From a virus: a stretch of 64,000 nucleotides of DNA. The position numbers and the translations under genes were made by a program. The DNA lies in the IMG/VR virus record IMGVR_UViG_3300024314_000002, positions 38,535 through 102,534 of that record; one strand, written 5' to 3'. The notes below the pieces were generated by a model, which had not been told where the DNA came from, ran no database searches, and worked only from the letters and a program-made list of their open reading frames with translations. Numbering within the stretch: position 1 is the stretch's first letter; each line of letters opens with the position of its first letter. Positions 8,298 to 16,660 of this stretch are shown here, piece by piece.

Positions 8298-9967
8298 AAA
8301 TCAAATCAATAGAATTTAAAAACTTTGCATCATACGGAAATTCAATTCAAAGGATAGAATTCGAAGATGATAAAGCGGAGTTGTTATTAACTCTTGGTAA
8401 AAATGGTCATGGTAAAACTACCATCGCCAATGCAATAGTATATGCGCTATACGGTAAAGTTGAAGGTGTTAAGATGGCGGACCTTCCTAATAGAATTAAT
8501 AAGGAATTATGGGTAAGAATAGAACTTCAATGTAAAGGAACTATAGTAGAAATCGAGAGAGGTTTGATGCCTAATAGATTTAAAGTTCTTTTAAATGGAA
8601 TTGAATTTGATAAAGCAGGTAAGAAATCAGTTCAGGATTATTTAGAAGAAGAGATATTCGGAATCCCATATCATGTATTTAAAAACATTATAATTTTATC
8701 TGTAAATGATTTTAAGTCGTTCTTAACAATGACAAATCATGATAAAAGACAAATCATCGATAAAATGTTTGGATTCTCCATCCTTAATGATATGCAAAAG
8801 CAGATTAAAGATGAAAGAAGAGATCTTAAAATAGAATTAGATTCTTATGAAAAAGAATTAAGCCAGCTTAGTGAAAATATAGTTTCAGTTAATATGAAAT
8901 TAAATCAATTACTAGCAGAAGCTGACACTAAAAACAAAGAAGAAATAGAATCTTTGAAAACTAGTCTTAAAAAATATGATTCTAATAGAATTAAATTAGA
9001 AGAGGCAAGCACCAAAGTATCTAAAATGATTACTTCTAATTCTTCTGACTTACAGGAAAAACAATCTAAATATACTTCACTTAAATATGAGTTAGTAGAA
9101 TTAAAGAAAAAGCTAGCGTTATATGAAACTGATAAATGTCCAACATGTGAAGGCGAACTAACCTCTTCTTTTCACCAAGAAAGAAAAAAAGAAATAGAGT
9201 CTAAGGCAGAATCTCTTCCTTCTGATATCTCAAAGGCAGAAACAAAGGTGAATGATATTAAATCTAATATTTCAGATTTAAGAATTAAGGACAAGGCAAT
9301 TAACGATAAAGTGTCTACTATTAATACTAACATTAGAAATTTAAAGAATGAATTAGTAAAGATAAAAGATTCTTTAAATTCTAATAATGATTTTTCACAC
9401 TTAAAGCAAATCATTGAAGAATTCGAAATACAAGAATCATCAAAGTCAAATTTAAAGGATGAAACTTCTGGTAACTATAATTTCTTAGAAATAATAGAAG
9501 AGGTTCTAGGTGAAGATGGCGTTAAGAACCTTGCAATTCAAACTATTTTACCAGGTCTTAATGCTAATATTGCCGCAATGGGTCAGACAATGCACTTACC
9601 TTTCCATATAAGATTCGATGAAAAGTTTAATTGTCTTATTAATCATTTAGGAGAAGAGATCAATCCACTTACATTATCTACAGGTGAAAGAAAGAAGGCA
9701 GACTTTATTATAATTATTGCTATCATTAAAATACTTAAGTTAAGATTTCCACAATTAAATCTTTTATTCTTAGACGAGTTATTATCTTCAGTAGATGCAG
9801 ATGGAGTCCATAATATTCTTAAAATTCTATCACAGGTTATTAAAGATAGTAAGATTAATACTTTCGTAATTAATCACACCGTTCTTCCCCATGAATTATT
9901 TGATAAAAAGATACAAATATATAGAGAAAATGGATTCTCTAAACTCGAGATAGAGGTTATAGAATAA
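8294..9967 (+). CDS. 46: Recombination endonuclease subunit gp46 (SbcC/Rad50 family)
   Basis: The P-loop is at residues 35-42 (GKNGHGKT). Two long coiled-coil arms flank a zinc-hook CPTC near residue 282, and the C-terminal lobe carries the ABC signature 'LSTGERKK' near residue 459 and Walker B 'LLFLDELLSS' near residue 490. The 557-aa length equals typical gp46. The ATPase drives and gates the gp47 nuclease. It is the last gene of the recombination operon before a late-type promoter motif. Confidence 0.94.
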   Translation: MKIKSIEFKNFASYGNSIQRIEFEDDKAELLLTLGKNGHGKTTIANAIVYALYGKVEGVKMADLPNRINKELWVRIELQCKGTIVEIERGLMPNRFKVLLNGIEFDKAGKKSVQDYLEEEIFGIPYHVFKNIIILSVNDFKSFLTMTNHDKRQIIDKMFGFSILNDMQKQIKDERRDLKIELDSYEKELSQLSENIVSVNMKLNQLLAEADTKNKEEIESLKTSLKKYDSNRIKLEEASTKVSKMITSNSSDLQEKQSKYTSLKYELVELKKKLALYETDKCPTCEGELTSSFHQERKKEIESKAESLPSDISKAETKVNDIKSNISDLRIKDKAINDKVSTINTNIRNLKNELVKIKDSLNSNNDFSHLKQIIEEFEIQESSKSNLKDETSGNYNFLEIIEEVLGEDGVKNLAIQTILPGLNANIAAMGQTMHLPFHIRFDEKFNCLINHLGEEINPLTLSTGERKKADFIIIIAIIKILKLRFPQLNLLFLDELLSSVDADGVHNILKILSQVIKDSKINTFVINHTVLPHELFDKKIQIYRENGFSKLEIEVIE

Positions 9968-9968
9968 A

Positions 9969-9976
9969 GATATATA
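9969..9976 (+). promoter_or_regulatory. Putative late promoter box GATATATA
   Basis: GATATATA followed by AAT, 27 bp before the AAA+ ATPase start. It marks the switch from recombination to late-type genes and resembles the T4 late box TATAAATA. Confidence 0.45.
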
Positions 9977-10003
9977 AATCAAATAAAAAGATTTCACTTA
10001 AAC

Positions 10004-11341
10004 ATGAATAATAAAATCTTAAAATACGATCAGTATTTAAATGAAGCTATGAAAACGGGTTCAATAGAACTTGTAAATCCTTCTCTAAATAAAGCAGCTA
10101 CGATAATCGCAAGATTTGTAAATAAGAAAACAAAGAAGGACTTTAAAAAGTTTCCATTTGAAATGATAACTGATATGGGTTCTGGAGTAATGTTTTACTC
10201 AAGTAAAGGTACAGAGGCATTTATGGTAACTCCCGCTGCTGCAAAAAACCCTGGTATTGTAGGTTCTATAATCTATTTCTCAGATGCAGCAGACGCTAAA
10301 TCTGATTTTTCTATTTCATCTGAAACATTCCCAATTGTTAAATTAGTTGGAGAATTCGTTAGATTAATGGATAAAAAATACGTTGCATCTATACAAGAGT
10401 CAATGTTATTAGAAAGAAGAACTAAAAGAGCATTCTCTAAAGAAGAAATTAAAATGATCGAGGCTAAATTAGCAGCTGGAATGGCCGTTAATAAAATAGC
10501 AGACGAATTAGAAGTTCCTTATTCTTCAATCATGAATATTAAGAAAGGACAGCAGGTTGTAGTAAAACCTACCGCAGCTGAAACACAAAATGATATGACA
10601 CTTAATGATAAGGTTAAATATCTTGAAGAAACAATGGAAGATATTTACGAAATATCAAGAAGAGTCGCTGCAGGTGCATTTAACTCTTTATTTATTTCAG
10701 GTAGAGCAGGTACTGGTAAAACATATAATGTAGAAAGAGCAATGAAAGATGAAGGTCTTGTTGACGAAGAAGATTACGTTATGGTTTCAGGTGCAGCATC
10801 TGTTATTATGATGTATAAGAAATTCTATCAATATAGAAATAAGACATTAATCTTTGATGACTGTGATGCAGTATTTAGAGATGAAAACGGTAGAAACTTA
10901 ATGAAAGCGGCATTAGATACAAAGAAAGTAAGAAAAATCTCTTATTTAAAAAAGACTAAAGCAGTATATGATCCTAAAGATGTGAGTCCTGAAGAAGCAT
11001 TCACATTAGAAGAAAATGGAATTGTTCCTAACTCATTTGAATTTGCAGGAAGAGTAATTTTTATTTCGAATTTAGCAAAAGAAAAGGCAGATCCAGATGG
11101 AGCTATTAGATCTAGATCTATTTTAGTAGATGTAAATCCTGATGATGCAACCTTAATGGAAAGAATGGAAAGGTTATTACCCCATTTAGAACCTACCGAG
11201 ATGCCACTTAAAGAAAAGGAAGAAATCTACGAATTTATGAAAAACGCAAACGATATTTCTATGAGAACATTCGTTAAAGCAGCTGGTTTAAAAATGTCAG
11301 GTTTACCAAACTGGCAAAGAGCAGCGACAAGATACCTATAA
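10004..11341 (+). CDS. AAA+ ATPase with helix-turn-helix and capsid-targeting-like N-terminus
   Basis: The 445-aa protein begins 'MNNKILKYDQYLNEAM', similar to the short N-terminal capsid-targeting peptides of T4 internal head proteins. Residues about 140-185 look like a helix-turn-helix ('MAVNKIADELEVPYSSIMNI'). The ATPase core follows, with a P-loop near residue 230 (GRAGTGKT), Walker B 'TLIFDDCDAV' and a sensor-like 'RVIFISNLA'. The role is unknown. A late-type promoter box upstream and head genes downstream suggest a late or virion-associated protein rather than a replication factor. Confidence 0.75.
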   Translation: MNNKILKYDQYLNEAMKTGSIELVNPSLNKAATIIARFVNKKTKKDFKKFPFEMITDMGSGVMFYSSKGTEAFMVTPAAAKNPGIVGSIIYFSDAADAKSDFSISSETFPIVKLVGEFVRLMDKKYVASIQESMLLERRTKRAFSKEEIKMIEAKLAAGMAVNKIADELEVPYSSIMNIKKGQQVVVKPTAAETQNDMTLNDKVKYLEETMEDIYEISRRVAAGAFNSLFISGRAGTGKTYNVERAMKDEGLVDEEDYVMVSGAASVIMMYKKFYQYRNKTLIFDDCDAVFRDENGRNLMKAALDTKKVRKISYLKKTKAVYDPKDVSPEEAFTLEENGIVPNSFEFAGRVIFISNLAKEKADPDGAIRSRSILVDVNPDDATLMERMERLLPHLEPTEMPLKEKEEIYEFMKNANDISMRTFVKAAGLKMSGLPNWQRAATRYL

Positions 11342-11344
11342 TAA

Positions 11345-12238
11345 ATGGCTACATATAATCTTAAATATAACACGGACGATTCTGTAATTAGGCATATAAT
11401 TATCGGTCTATTGGCAGACTTAAATAATAAAGTTTGGTTTCAAAGACAAGTAAGCGCTAATGAGAGAAAGGATATAGACGTTCCTTTTTATTATTCGATC
11501 ACAGGAGACGATCAATTTTTAAGAGATAATTTTCTATTTACAACAGCAAGTGGCGATGACTGCTACCCTGATCCTGGGTTTGCAGATGGAAATTACGATG
11601 TAATTCCAAGAGGAGTCGCTAGAATTTCTTCAATATCTATAGAATCTTCTAAACTAGTCAATAAAAGAATAATGGGAAATTATTCTAGACTTGATGAAGA
11701 AGGAGCTCTACAAGCATATTCTTCTGAATTTGAAATGATTCCAATTTTAATAAATTTTGACATAGAAGTTTTAGTATCTTCAATGTTAGATTCTTTAAAG
11801 ATTACTGAAATGATAGTAAAGAAATTATATAAATCTAATTACTTTAACATAGAAGTAGGACATCTAGAAGAAGGAACGTACAGATTACCTTCGTATTATT
11901 CTTTACCGGATGATTATACAGTGGAGGCTCCAATAGATTTTGGATTCGACGATAAAGACAAATATAAAATAACATTTCCAATAGAAGTAAATTCATTTAT
12001 ACCTTCTTTCTCAAACACGCCAGACGGAAATCCAGGTTCTGGATCATCTGGAGAATCTGGAGAATCTAGAGCATATAGATATGGTTCAGGTGGATCTTCT
12101 GAATTTCACGCTGGAAATAGGATGTTTGAAATAAAACAAAAATCAATTACATCTAATAAAGGAGAGGCAAAGGATGAGCAATCACAGGCACAACCTGACA
12201 ATCCTAACATAATTGATGAAAACGATACAGATATATAG
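11345..12238 (+). CDS. 15: Tail sheath stabilizer / tail completion protein (gp15-like)
   Basis: The 297-aa protein shows the T4 gp15 (272 aa) pattern: an N-terminal 'LADLNNKVWFQRQV' then 'VPFYYSITGDDQF', a central 'MIPILINFDIEVLVSSML', and a strand ending 'FPIEVNSFIPSF'. The match was made by eye against remembered gp15 sequence. gp15 caps the tail tube and sheath and contacts the neck. The C-terminal 80 residues are a glycine/serine-rich, probably disordered tail. In T4 the gene sits next to gp14 and gp16; here it has moved next to head genes. Confidence 0.6.
   Translation: MATYNLKYNTDDSVIRHIIIGLLADLNNKVWFQRQVSANERKDIDVPFYYSITGDDQFLRDNFLFTTASGDDCYPDPGFADGNYDVIPRGVARISSISIESSKLVNKRIMGNYSRLDEEGALQAYSSEFEMIPILINFDIEVLVSSMLDSLKITEMIVKKLYKSNYFNIEVGHLEEGTYRLPSYYSLPDDYTVEAPIDFGFDDKDKYKITFPIEVNSFIPSFSNTPDGNPGSGSSGESGESRAYRYGSGGSSEFHAGNRMFEIKQKSITSNKGEAKDEQSQAQPDNPNIIDENDTDI
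12230..12237 (+). promoter_or_regulatory. Putative late promoter box GATATATA
   Basis: The box overlaps the stop codon of the gp15-like gene (GAT-ATA-TAG) and lies 30 bp before the next start, the usual spacing in this window. Confidence 0.4.
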
Positions 12239-12267
12239 TTAAACAATAAAATTAAACGAATAATAAA

Positions 12268-13020
12268 ATGACAAACATGTTAGCACCTTTCGTAAAAATT
12301 GAAGAAAACGTTCAATTCTATTTAAATAATAGAGCTTACGAAATAAAAGAAAACAACATTGAAATTATCGAAAGACCAACTAATAAAGAATTTTTAAACG
12401 CAATTTCTGCTTTTGAAAACTTCGATATAGTAGGAAACGATATCAAATGGTATAACAAAGGTTCAAAATTTATTTACAACATTGAAGAAGGAAAGTTCTA
12501 CAATGGAACATCTGAAATTACTGAATCATTCTCAACATACGTATTAGCCAGCGGACTAGTTAGATATGACAACAAAAATAAAGCTGAATTATTTGAAAGC
12601 CTTTCTACTATTGTAGAAAATTTCATGTATTTAGACTTCGCTACCACGTATAAGAAGGGAGGTGTCACTGTTGATTTATTTAAATTAGATGAAAATCTAT
12701 TTATTTCAAGATTCAACAAAGACACCAAATTAAATAAATTCTTTTCAGCTACCGCTAACGAAGCAGTATCTTATATTAAAGCAGAAACTTCAGAAGACGC
12801 TTCAGCTGTAGTAATTGAAATGCTAGAAGGAGAAACTTTAGAACTTGCTAAGAAATCTGAAGAAATTTCAAAGTTTGAAGAAATGATTTCTTTCTTAAAA
12901 GATCAAAGAGGTTTATTAGCTGAAGCTGATAAATCAATTGAAGAAATTAAAGCTGCTGATGCTTTAATTAATTCAGAGATTAAAGTATGGGAAGATAAGA
13001 TCGAAGCTTTAAACGCATAA
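12268..13020 (+). CDS. Hypothetical, probably structural, protein (250 aa)
   Basis: No family recognised. The product is acidic with mixed strand/helix character in the first 190 residues and a coiled-coil C-terminus (about 190-250, 'LELAKKSEEISKFEEMISFL'). It has its own late-type box and its own terminator, so it is probably a single-gene late transcript, perhaps highly expressed. Codon use is rich in GCT/GAA, as in the capsid gene. Confidence 0.6.
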   Translation: MTNMLAPFVKIEENVQFYLNNRAYEIKENNIEIIERPTNKEFLNAISAFENFDIVGNDIKWYNKGSKFIYNIEEGKFYNGTSEITESFSTYVLASGLVRYDNKNKAELFESLSTIVENFMYLDFATTYKKGGVTVDLFKLDENLFISRFNKDTKLNKFFSATANEAVSYIKAETSEDASAVVIEMLEGETLELAKKSEEISKFEEMISFLKDQRGLLAEADKSIEEIKAADALINSEIKVWEDKIEALNA

Positions 13021-13043
13021 GACGTATCATCGTAAAATAGAGA

Positions 13044-13065
13044 AGGGACCATTGGTCCCTTTTTT
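13044..13065 (+). terminator. Rho-independent terminator
   Basis: AGGGACC (13044-13050), a 3-nt loop and GGTCCCT (13054-13060) are followed by a T run. Confidence 0.85.
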
Positions 13066-13103
13066 AGGTTAATAAACTTTTTAACATTTTTGAGTATAAT
13101 CTC

Positions 13104-13111
13104 TATAAATA
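13104..13111 (+). promoter_or_regulatory. TATAAATA, exact T4 late-promoter-like box before gp55
   Basis: TATAAATA lies 13 bp before the gp55 start, and a TATAAT hexamer lies at 13095-13100. Either could act as -10 for the sigma gene; the distance to the start codon is short for both. Confidence 0.3.
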
Positions 13112-13124
13112 AACCAACAACATT

Positions 13125-13508
13125 GTGGCTAAAAGAAGAAAATCAAAAAACTATTTAAATAACAGAGACCTCTTTGATCAAATGGTCCTTTCAAAAGAAC
13201 AGGATAAATTAACAAGAGATGCTGAAAAAATGCTAATTCTCTTGGCAGAAAAGGCGATCAATAGGATGAGGTATGTTAGTGAAGATGATAGGAACGATTG
13301 TCTACAATTCGCTATATTAGACCTTTTAAAATATTGGAGAAACTTCAATCCTAAATATCCAAATGCATTTGCTTATTTCACAGAGATAGCAAAGAGAGGA
13401 TACGCCAAAGGATGGAATAAGATTCACCCTCAAAAATACAAAGGAACTCTATCTATAGACAAAGGATCAGGCAACTCTGAAAATCAAACAGGAATTTATA
13501 GCATCTAA
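13125..13508 (+). CDS. 55: Late-transcription sigma factor (gp55-like)
   Basis: The 127-aa product starts with GTG at 13125; no ATG is available upstream in frame. The N-terminus 'NYLNNRDLFDQMV' matches the start of T4 gp55, and 'DDRNDCLQFAILDLLKYW' plus 'NAFAYFTEIAKRGYAKGWNKI' form the sigma region 2-like core that binds RNA polymerase and the late -10 box. It is shorter than T4 gp55 (185 aa) and lacks the clamp-binding 'EDFF' tail, so clamp contact may run through another protein. Confidence 0.75.
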   Translation: MAKRRKSKNYLNNRDLFDQMVLSKEQDKLTRDAEKMLILLAEKAINRMRYVSEDDRNDCLQFAILDLLKYWRNFNPKYPNAFAYFTEIAKRGYAKGWNKIHPQKYKGTLSIDKGSGNSENQTGIYSI

Positions 13509-13996
13509 TGTCAATAAAGAATGTCAAACCAACTAAAAATTCAGGATTTAATCAAGGTTATTATAAACCTAATAATCCTTCTAAATATGCAGGACCTACT
13601 CCTATCATATATAGAAGTTCCTGGGAACGTAAGTTTATGATGTGGTGTGACAAAAATGAAAAGGTAAGTATGTGGTCAAGCGAACCAGTTGAAATACCAT
13701 ATTGGTCTAGACAAGATTCTACCAAAAGGAAATATTACCCTGATTTTTATTTTAAGGCAATTCAGCCCGATAAAACTACTAAAGAATATCTAGTAGAAAT
13801 CAAACCAAAGCAACAGATAATAAAACCAGAGCCTCCTAGAGTAAATTCTAAGAAGGCTCTTAAGTCATATAAATTTTTAGCAGAGCAATATGTTAAAAAT
13901 ATGGATAAATATAATGCAGCTAAAGAATTCTGCTCTCAAAGAAATTGGAACTTCATAGTTCTAACAGAAGAAACTATAATAAATGGGCTACATTAA
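13508..13996 (+). CDS. 4: Head completion protein (gp4-like, nuclease fold)
   Basis: The 162-aa protein contains 'YRSSWERKFMMWCD', 'WSSEPVEIPY', 'KYYPDFYF' and 'YLVEIKPK', the conserved blocks of T4 gp4/gp50. The PDF...EIKPK pattern is a PD-(D/E)XK-type nuclease core. gp4 seals filled heads before tail joining. It overlaps the sigma gene by one base and the next gene by 14 bp. Confidence 0.85.
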   Translation: MSIKNVKPTKNSGFNQGYYKPNNPSKYAGPTPIIYRSSWERKFMMWCDKNEKVSMWSSEPVEIPYWSRQDSTKRKYYPDFYFKAIQPDKTTKEYLVEIKPKQQIIKPEPPRVNSKKALKSYKFLAEQYVKNMDKYNAAKEFCSQRNWNFIVLTEETIINGLH

Positions 13997-14579
13997 AGAG
14001 GAAATAAAAAAATTAATAAAGGGCAAGGGTAGGGCCAAGGCGGCCAACGAGGCTGAACAGTGGTTTCAAAAAAGTTTAAAGGATAAAAAGGAAAAGGCAG
14101 TGGGTTCTATTAGATCTAGATTTGTTCCAGGAAAAATGTATGTATTTGAATATACCCCAATAACAGAGGATATTAAATGGTATGATGATAATCCTGTTGT
14201 TCTAGCCTTAGATCCTTATGAAGGAGACGACATAGGAATTAATATAACAATGCTTCCTCCTAAATTTAGAGAAGAATTCTTAGACGAGATATATGGTAGA
14301 TACGAATCATCTATAAAATCCGCTTCTAAAAAGGAAGACGCTAAAAAACAAAAAGGTTTACCCAGATTTTCATATAAAGGTGCAAAAAGATATCTTGAAT
14401 CATTTGGATATGATTTTGCAATAAGAAGATATAAGCCTTCTAAAAAAACTAATCAAGCTGTAGTAGCTTATAAAGATTGGTGTAAGATGGCAATATGTGA
14501 CTTCGATTCTCTTCAGGGAATTGATAAACAGCAGCTTATTAGATTATTTGAAGATCATCGTAGAAAAAAGAATATATAA
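13983..14579 (+). CDS. Phage morphogenesis protein of unknown role (198 aa)
   Basis: The protein has a basic N-terminus ('KKLIKGKGRAKAANEAEQW'), then a compact domain with 'GKMYVFEYTP', 'NPVVLALDPY', 'GINITMLP' and 'FREEFLDEIYGRY', a pattern I associate with conserved head/DNA-end proteins in large phages, then a basic C-terminus. In T4 the gp4 neighbours are gp2 (DNA end protector) and gp53 (baseplate wedge); gp2-like is possible but not shown. Confidence 0.6.
   Translation: MGYIKEEIKKLIKGKGRAKAANEAEQWFQKSLKDKKEKAVGSIRSRFVPGKMYVFEYTPITEDIKWYDDNPVVLALDPYEGDDIGINITMLPPKFREEFLDEIYGRYESSIKSASKKEDAKKQKGLPRFSYKGAKRYLESFGYDFAIRRYKPSKKTNQAVVAYKDWCKMAICDFDSLQGIDKQQLIRLFEDHRRKKNI
14571..14578 (+). 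promoter_or_regulatory. Putative late promoter box AATATATA
   Basis: It overlaps the end of the preceding gene (last codons AAT-ATA-TAA) and lies 33 bp before the portal start. Confidence 0.35.
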
Positions 14580-14611
14580 AGAGAAGTATAATACAATTGT
14601 AATTTTAACAC

Positions 14612-16207
14612 ATGGCAGGATTTATAGAAAGAAACGGACCATTAAGTACTGGTAAAAGATCATTCACACTAAGTGATACATTAAAAAGACTCTCGTCTTT
14701 CGGAATGTATTACGATGATTTAGTCTTAAGACAATCTCAGGCAATAGGCCCTGTAGAAGATGAATTTGGTTACGGCCAAATGAATCAGATGGGTCTAGAT
14801 GACGATAACATGTATGGGGCATTTGCTGCATTATCGATGGCAGATACCAATATGAGAAAAAATATTCCTTTCTTTGACCAAGGTTATGAAGGTAAAAGAG
14901 AAGAATTAAGAAGATTTTCTACACATGATGAAATAGAAGATATATTAGATATCTTATGTGATGAATCTATCGTGTATGACAATAAGAACTTTATTGGAAA
15001 TCCAGAACTTATAGGAATGGATGTTTCAGAAGAAGTTACAAAGTACTTAAATAAATCATACAGAGATTTATATCAATATTTTGGATTTAATTCAGATCAA
15101 TCGGCATGGTACTTCTTTAGAAAATTCTTAATTGACGGATATCTTTCTTTTGAAATTATTTACAGCCCAGATCAAGATCAGATTATAGGATTTAAGGAAA
15201 TAGATCCTATTACACTAATGCCAGGTTATAATAAAGATGATGGTAAAAAAGTATGGGTTCAATTTAAGGACGATCCTGTTAAGGAGAGAGTCCTGTATGA
15301 TTCACAGATTATCTATCTTTCTTATTCTTCAATAACCACTGCCTCGAGAGTAAGTTACTTAGAAAGACTTATAAGATCATTTAACCTGATGAGAATAATG
15401 GAACATACTAGAGTTATCTGGGCGGTTACAAACTCATCATATAGAATGAAGTTTATTATTCCAGTTGGTGGTAAATCTAAAACAAGAGCTAAACAATCTC
15501 TTGCTCAATTAATGGGTAATTATAAAGAAGTTGTAGATTTTGATTGGGATTCAGCTACATTAGCAACTAATGGAAAACCAATGCTCCAATTTAACAAAGA
15601 ATATTGGTTACCATCTAAAGAAGGAGAATCTCCAGAGATTGAAACTTTAGGAGGAGACGGTCCCGAATTATCAGATACAGAAGCACTTAAATATTTTAAT
15701 GATAAATTAAAAATGGTTTCTAAAATACCATTCAATAGATTCATGTACGAAGACGGTGGAGGTGACTTTAACCTTGCAGCTGATGGTATGATTAGAGATG
15801 AAATTAAGTTTTCTAAATTTATCAAAAGATTACGTTCTTCTTTCCAAGAAATTTTAGTAAAACCCCTATGGTTACAAATGTGTCTTAAATTTCCTGAATT
15901 TAAAGATGATGCAGGTTTTAGAACTCAAATAGCTATTCAATTTAATGAAGAGAATATGTTTGCTGAATTAAAACAAATGGAAATCATGGAGAAACGATTA
16001 GACTTTATATCTACAATGCAAGATTCTCTAATGAAAACAGATCCAGTTACTATGGAAGAAATGCCTTACTTTGATATGGAATTCTTAGTAGACAGATATT
16101 TAAAATTATCCCCTGACGATAAAGCTGCAAACGAAGCTTATAAACAAAGACAAGCTTCTGAAGAAGCAGAAGAACCTGAGGTGGACCCTATGGACATGGG
16201 ATTCTAG
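14612..16207 (+). CDS. 20: Portal vertex protein (gp20-like)
   Basis: The 531-aa protein matches T4 gp20 (524 aa) in length and in features such as 'DEIEDILDILCDESIVYD', 'FFRKFLIDGYLSFEIIY', 'EIDPITLMPGYN' and 'MSLAQLMG'-like basic stem residues. It forms the dodecameric ring through which DNA is packaged and to which the neck attaches. It is followed by a small acidic core protein and the protease-scaffold, the T4 head order 20-67/68-21-22-23. Confidence 0.93.
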   Translation: MAGFIERNGPLSTGKRSFTLSDTLKRLSSFGMYYDDLVLRQSQAIGPVEDEFGYGQMNQMGLDDDNMYGAFAALSMADTNMRKNIPFFDQGYEGKREELRRFSTHDEIEDILDILCDESIVYDNKNFIGNPELIGMDVSEEVTKYLNKSYRDLYQYFGFNSDQSAWYFFRKFLIDGYLSFEIIYSPDQDQIIGFKEIDPITLMPGYNKDDGKKVWVQFKDDPVKERVLYDSQIIYLSYSSITTASRVSYLERLIRSFNLMRIMEHTRVIWAVTNSSYRMKFIIPVGGKSKTRAKQSLAQLMGNYKEVVDFDWDSATLATNGKPMLQFNKEYWLPSKEGESPEIETLGGDGPELSDTEALKYFNDKLKMVSKIPFNRFMYEDGGGDFNLAADGMIRDEIKFSKFIKRLRSSFQEILVKPLWLQMCLKFPEFKDDAGFRTQIAIQFNEENMFAELKQMEIMEKRLDFISTMQDSLMKTDPVTMEEMPYFDMEFLVDRYLKLSPDDKAANEAYKQRQASEEAEEPEVDPMDMGF

Positions 16208-16214
16208 AAAAAAG

Positions 16215-16222
16215 AATATATA
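16215..16222 (+). promoter_or_regulatory. AATATATA box close to a start codon
   Basis: The box lies only 7 bp before the ATG at 16230, closer than the other copies; a transcript from it would be nearly leaderless. Function uncertain. Confidence 0.2.
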
Positions 16223-16229
16223 ATTAGCA

Positions 16230-16598
16230 ATGAAACACTTAAAAACATTTAAAAACTACTCTAATTTAACAGAAGATGCACTAGAAGTCGGAGACGATTC
16301 AGATGTAATAGTAGATGATATTCTTTTAGATTCAGGTGAAAAGATTAAATCTGCTGAAATTATAGGAGTAATAAATACAAGTAAAACAGAGAAAGAATTC
16401 AAAGAATATTTTTATAAAGAATACGGTAATAACGCATTTACCGAAGAAGATATGCAAACTCTAGTCACTTATTATTTAGAAGTTGAAACAGAAGTAAAGG
16501 CTAAGGAAACTGAGGAGGAAGAAGCTGCTAAGAAGGAAGAAGGTGGCGAAGAAGGTGCTGGAGGCTTAGAAGATGAGCTAGGAGATTTAGAAATATAG
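16230..16598 (+). CDS. Small acidic prohead core-type protein (gp67/68 position)
   Basis: The 122-aa, very acidic product begins 'MKHLKTFKNYSNLTEDAL', similar to capsid-targeting peptides, and ends in a glutamate/glycine run ('EEEEAAKKEEGGEEGAGG'). Its place between portal and protease equals that of T4 gp67 and gp68, small acidic scaffold-core proteins processed in the prohead. No sequence match to gp67 was verified. Confidence 0.6.
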   Translation: MKHLKTFKNYSNLTEDALEVGDDSDVIVDDILLDSGEKIKSAEIIGVINTSKTEKEFKEYFYKEYGNNAFTEEDMQTLVTYYLEVETEVKAKETEEEEAAKKEEGGEEGAGGLEDELGDLEI

Positions 16599-16627
16599 AA
16601 AAAATGAAAAATCATTATTCTTCAAAA

Positions 16628-16635
16628 GATATATA
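16628..16635 (+). promoter_or_regulatory. Putative late promoter box GATATATA
   Basis: It lies 25 bp before the protease-scaffold start at 16661 and is followed by AAC. Confidence 0.45.
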
Positions 16636-16660
16636 AACAACAAACATAGTATTAAAATAT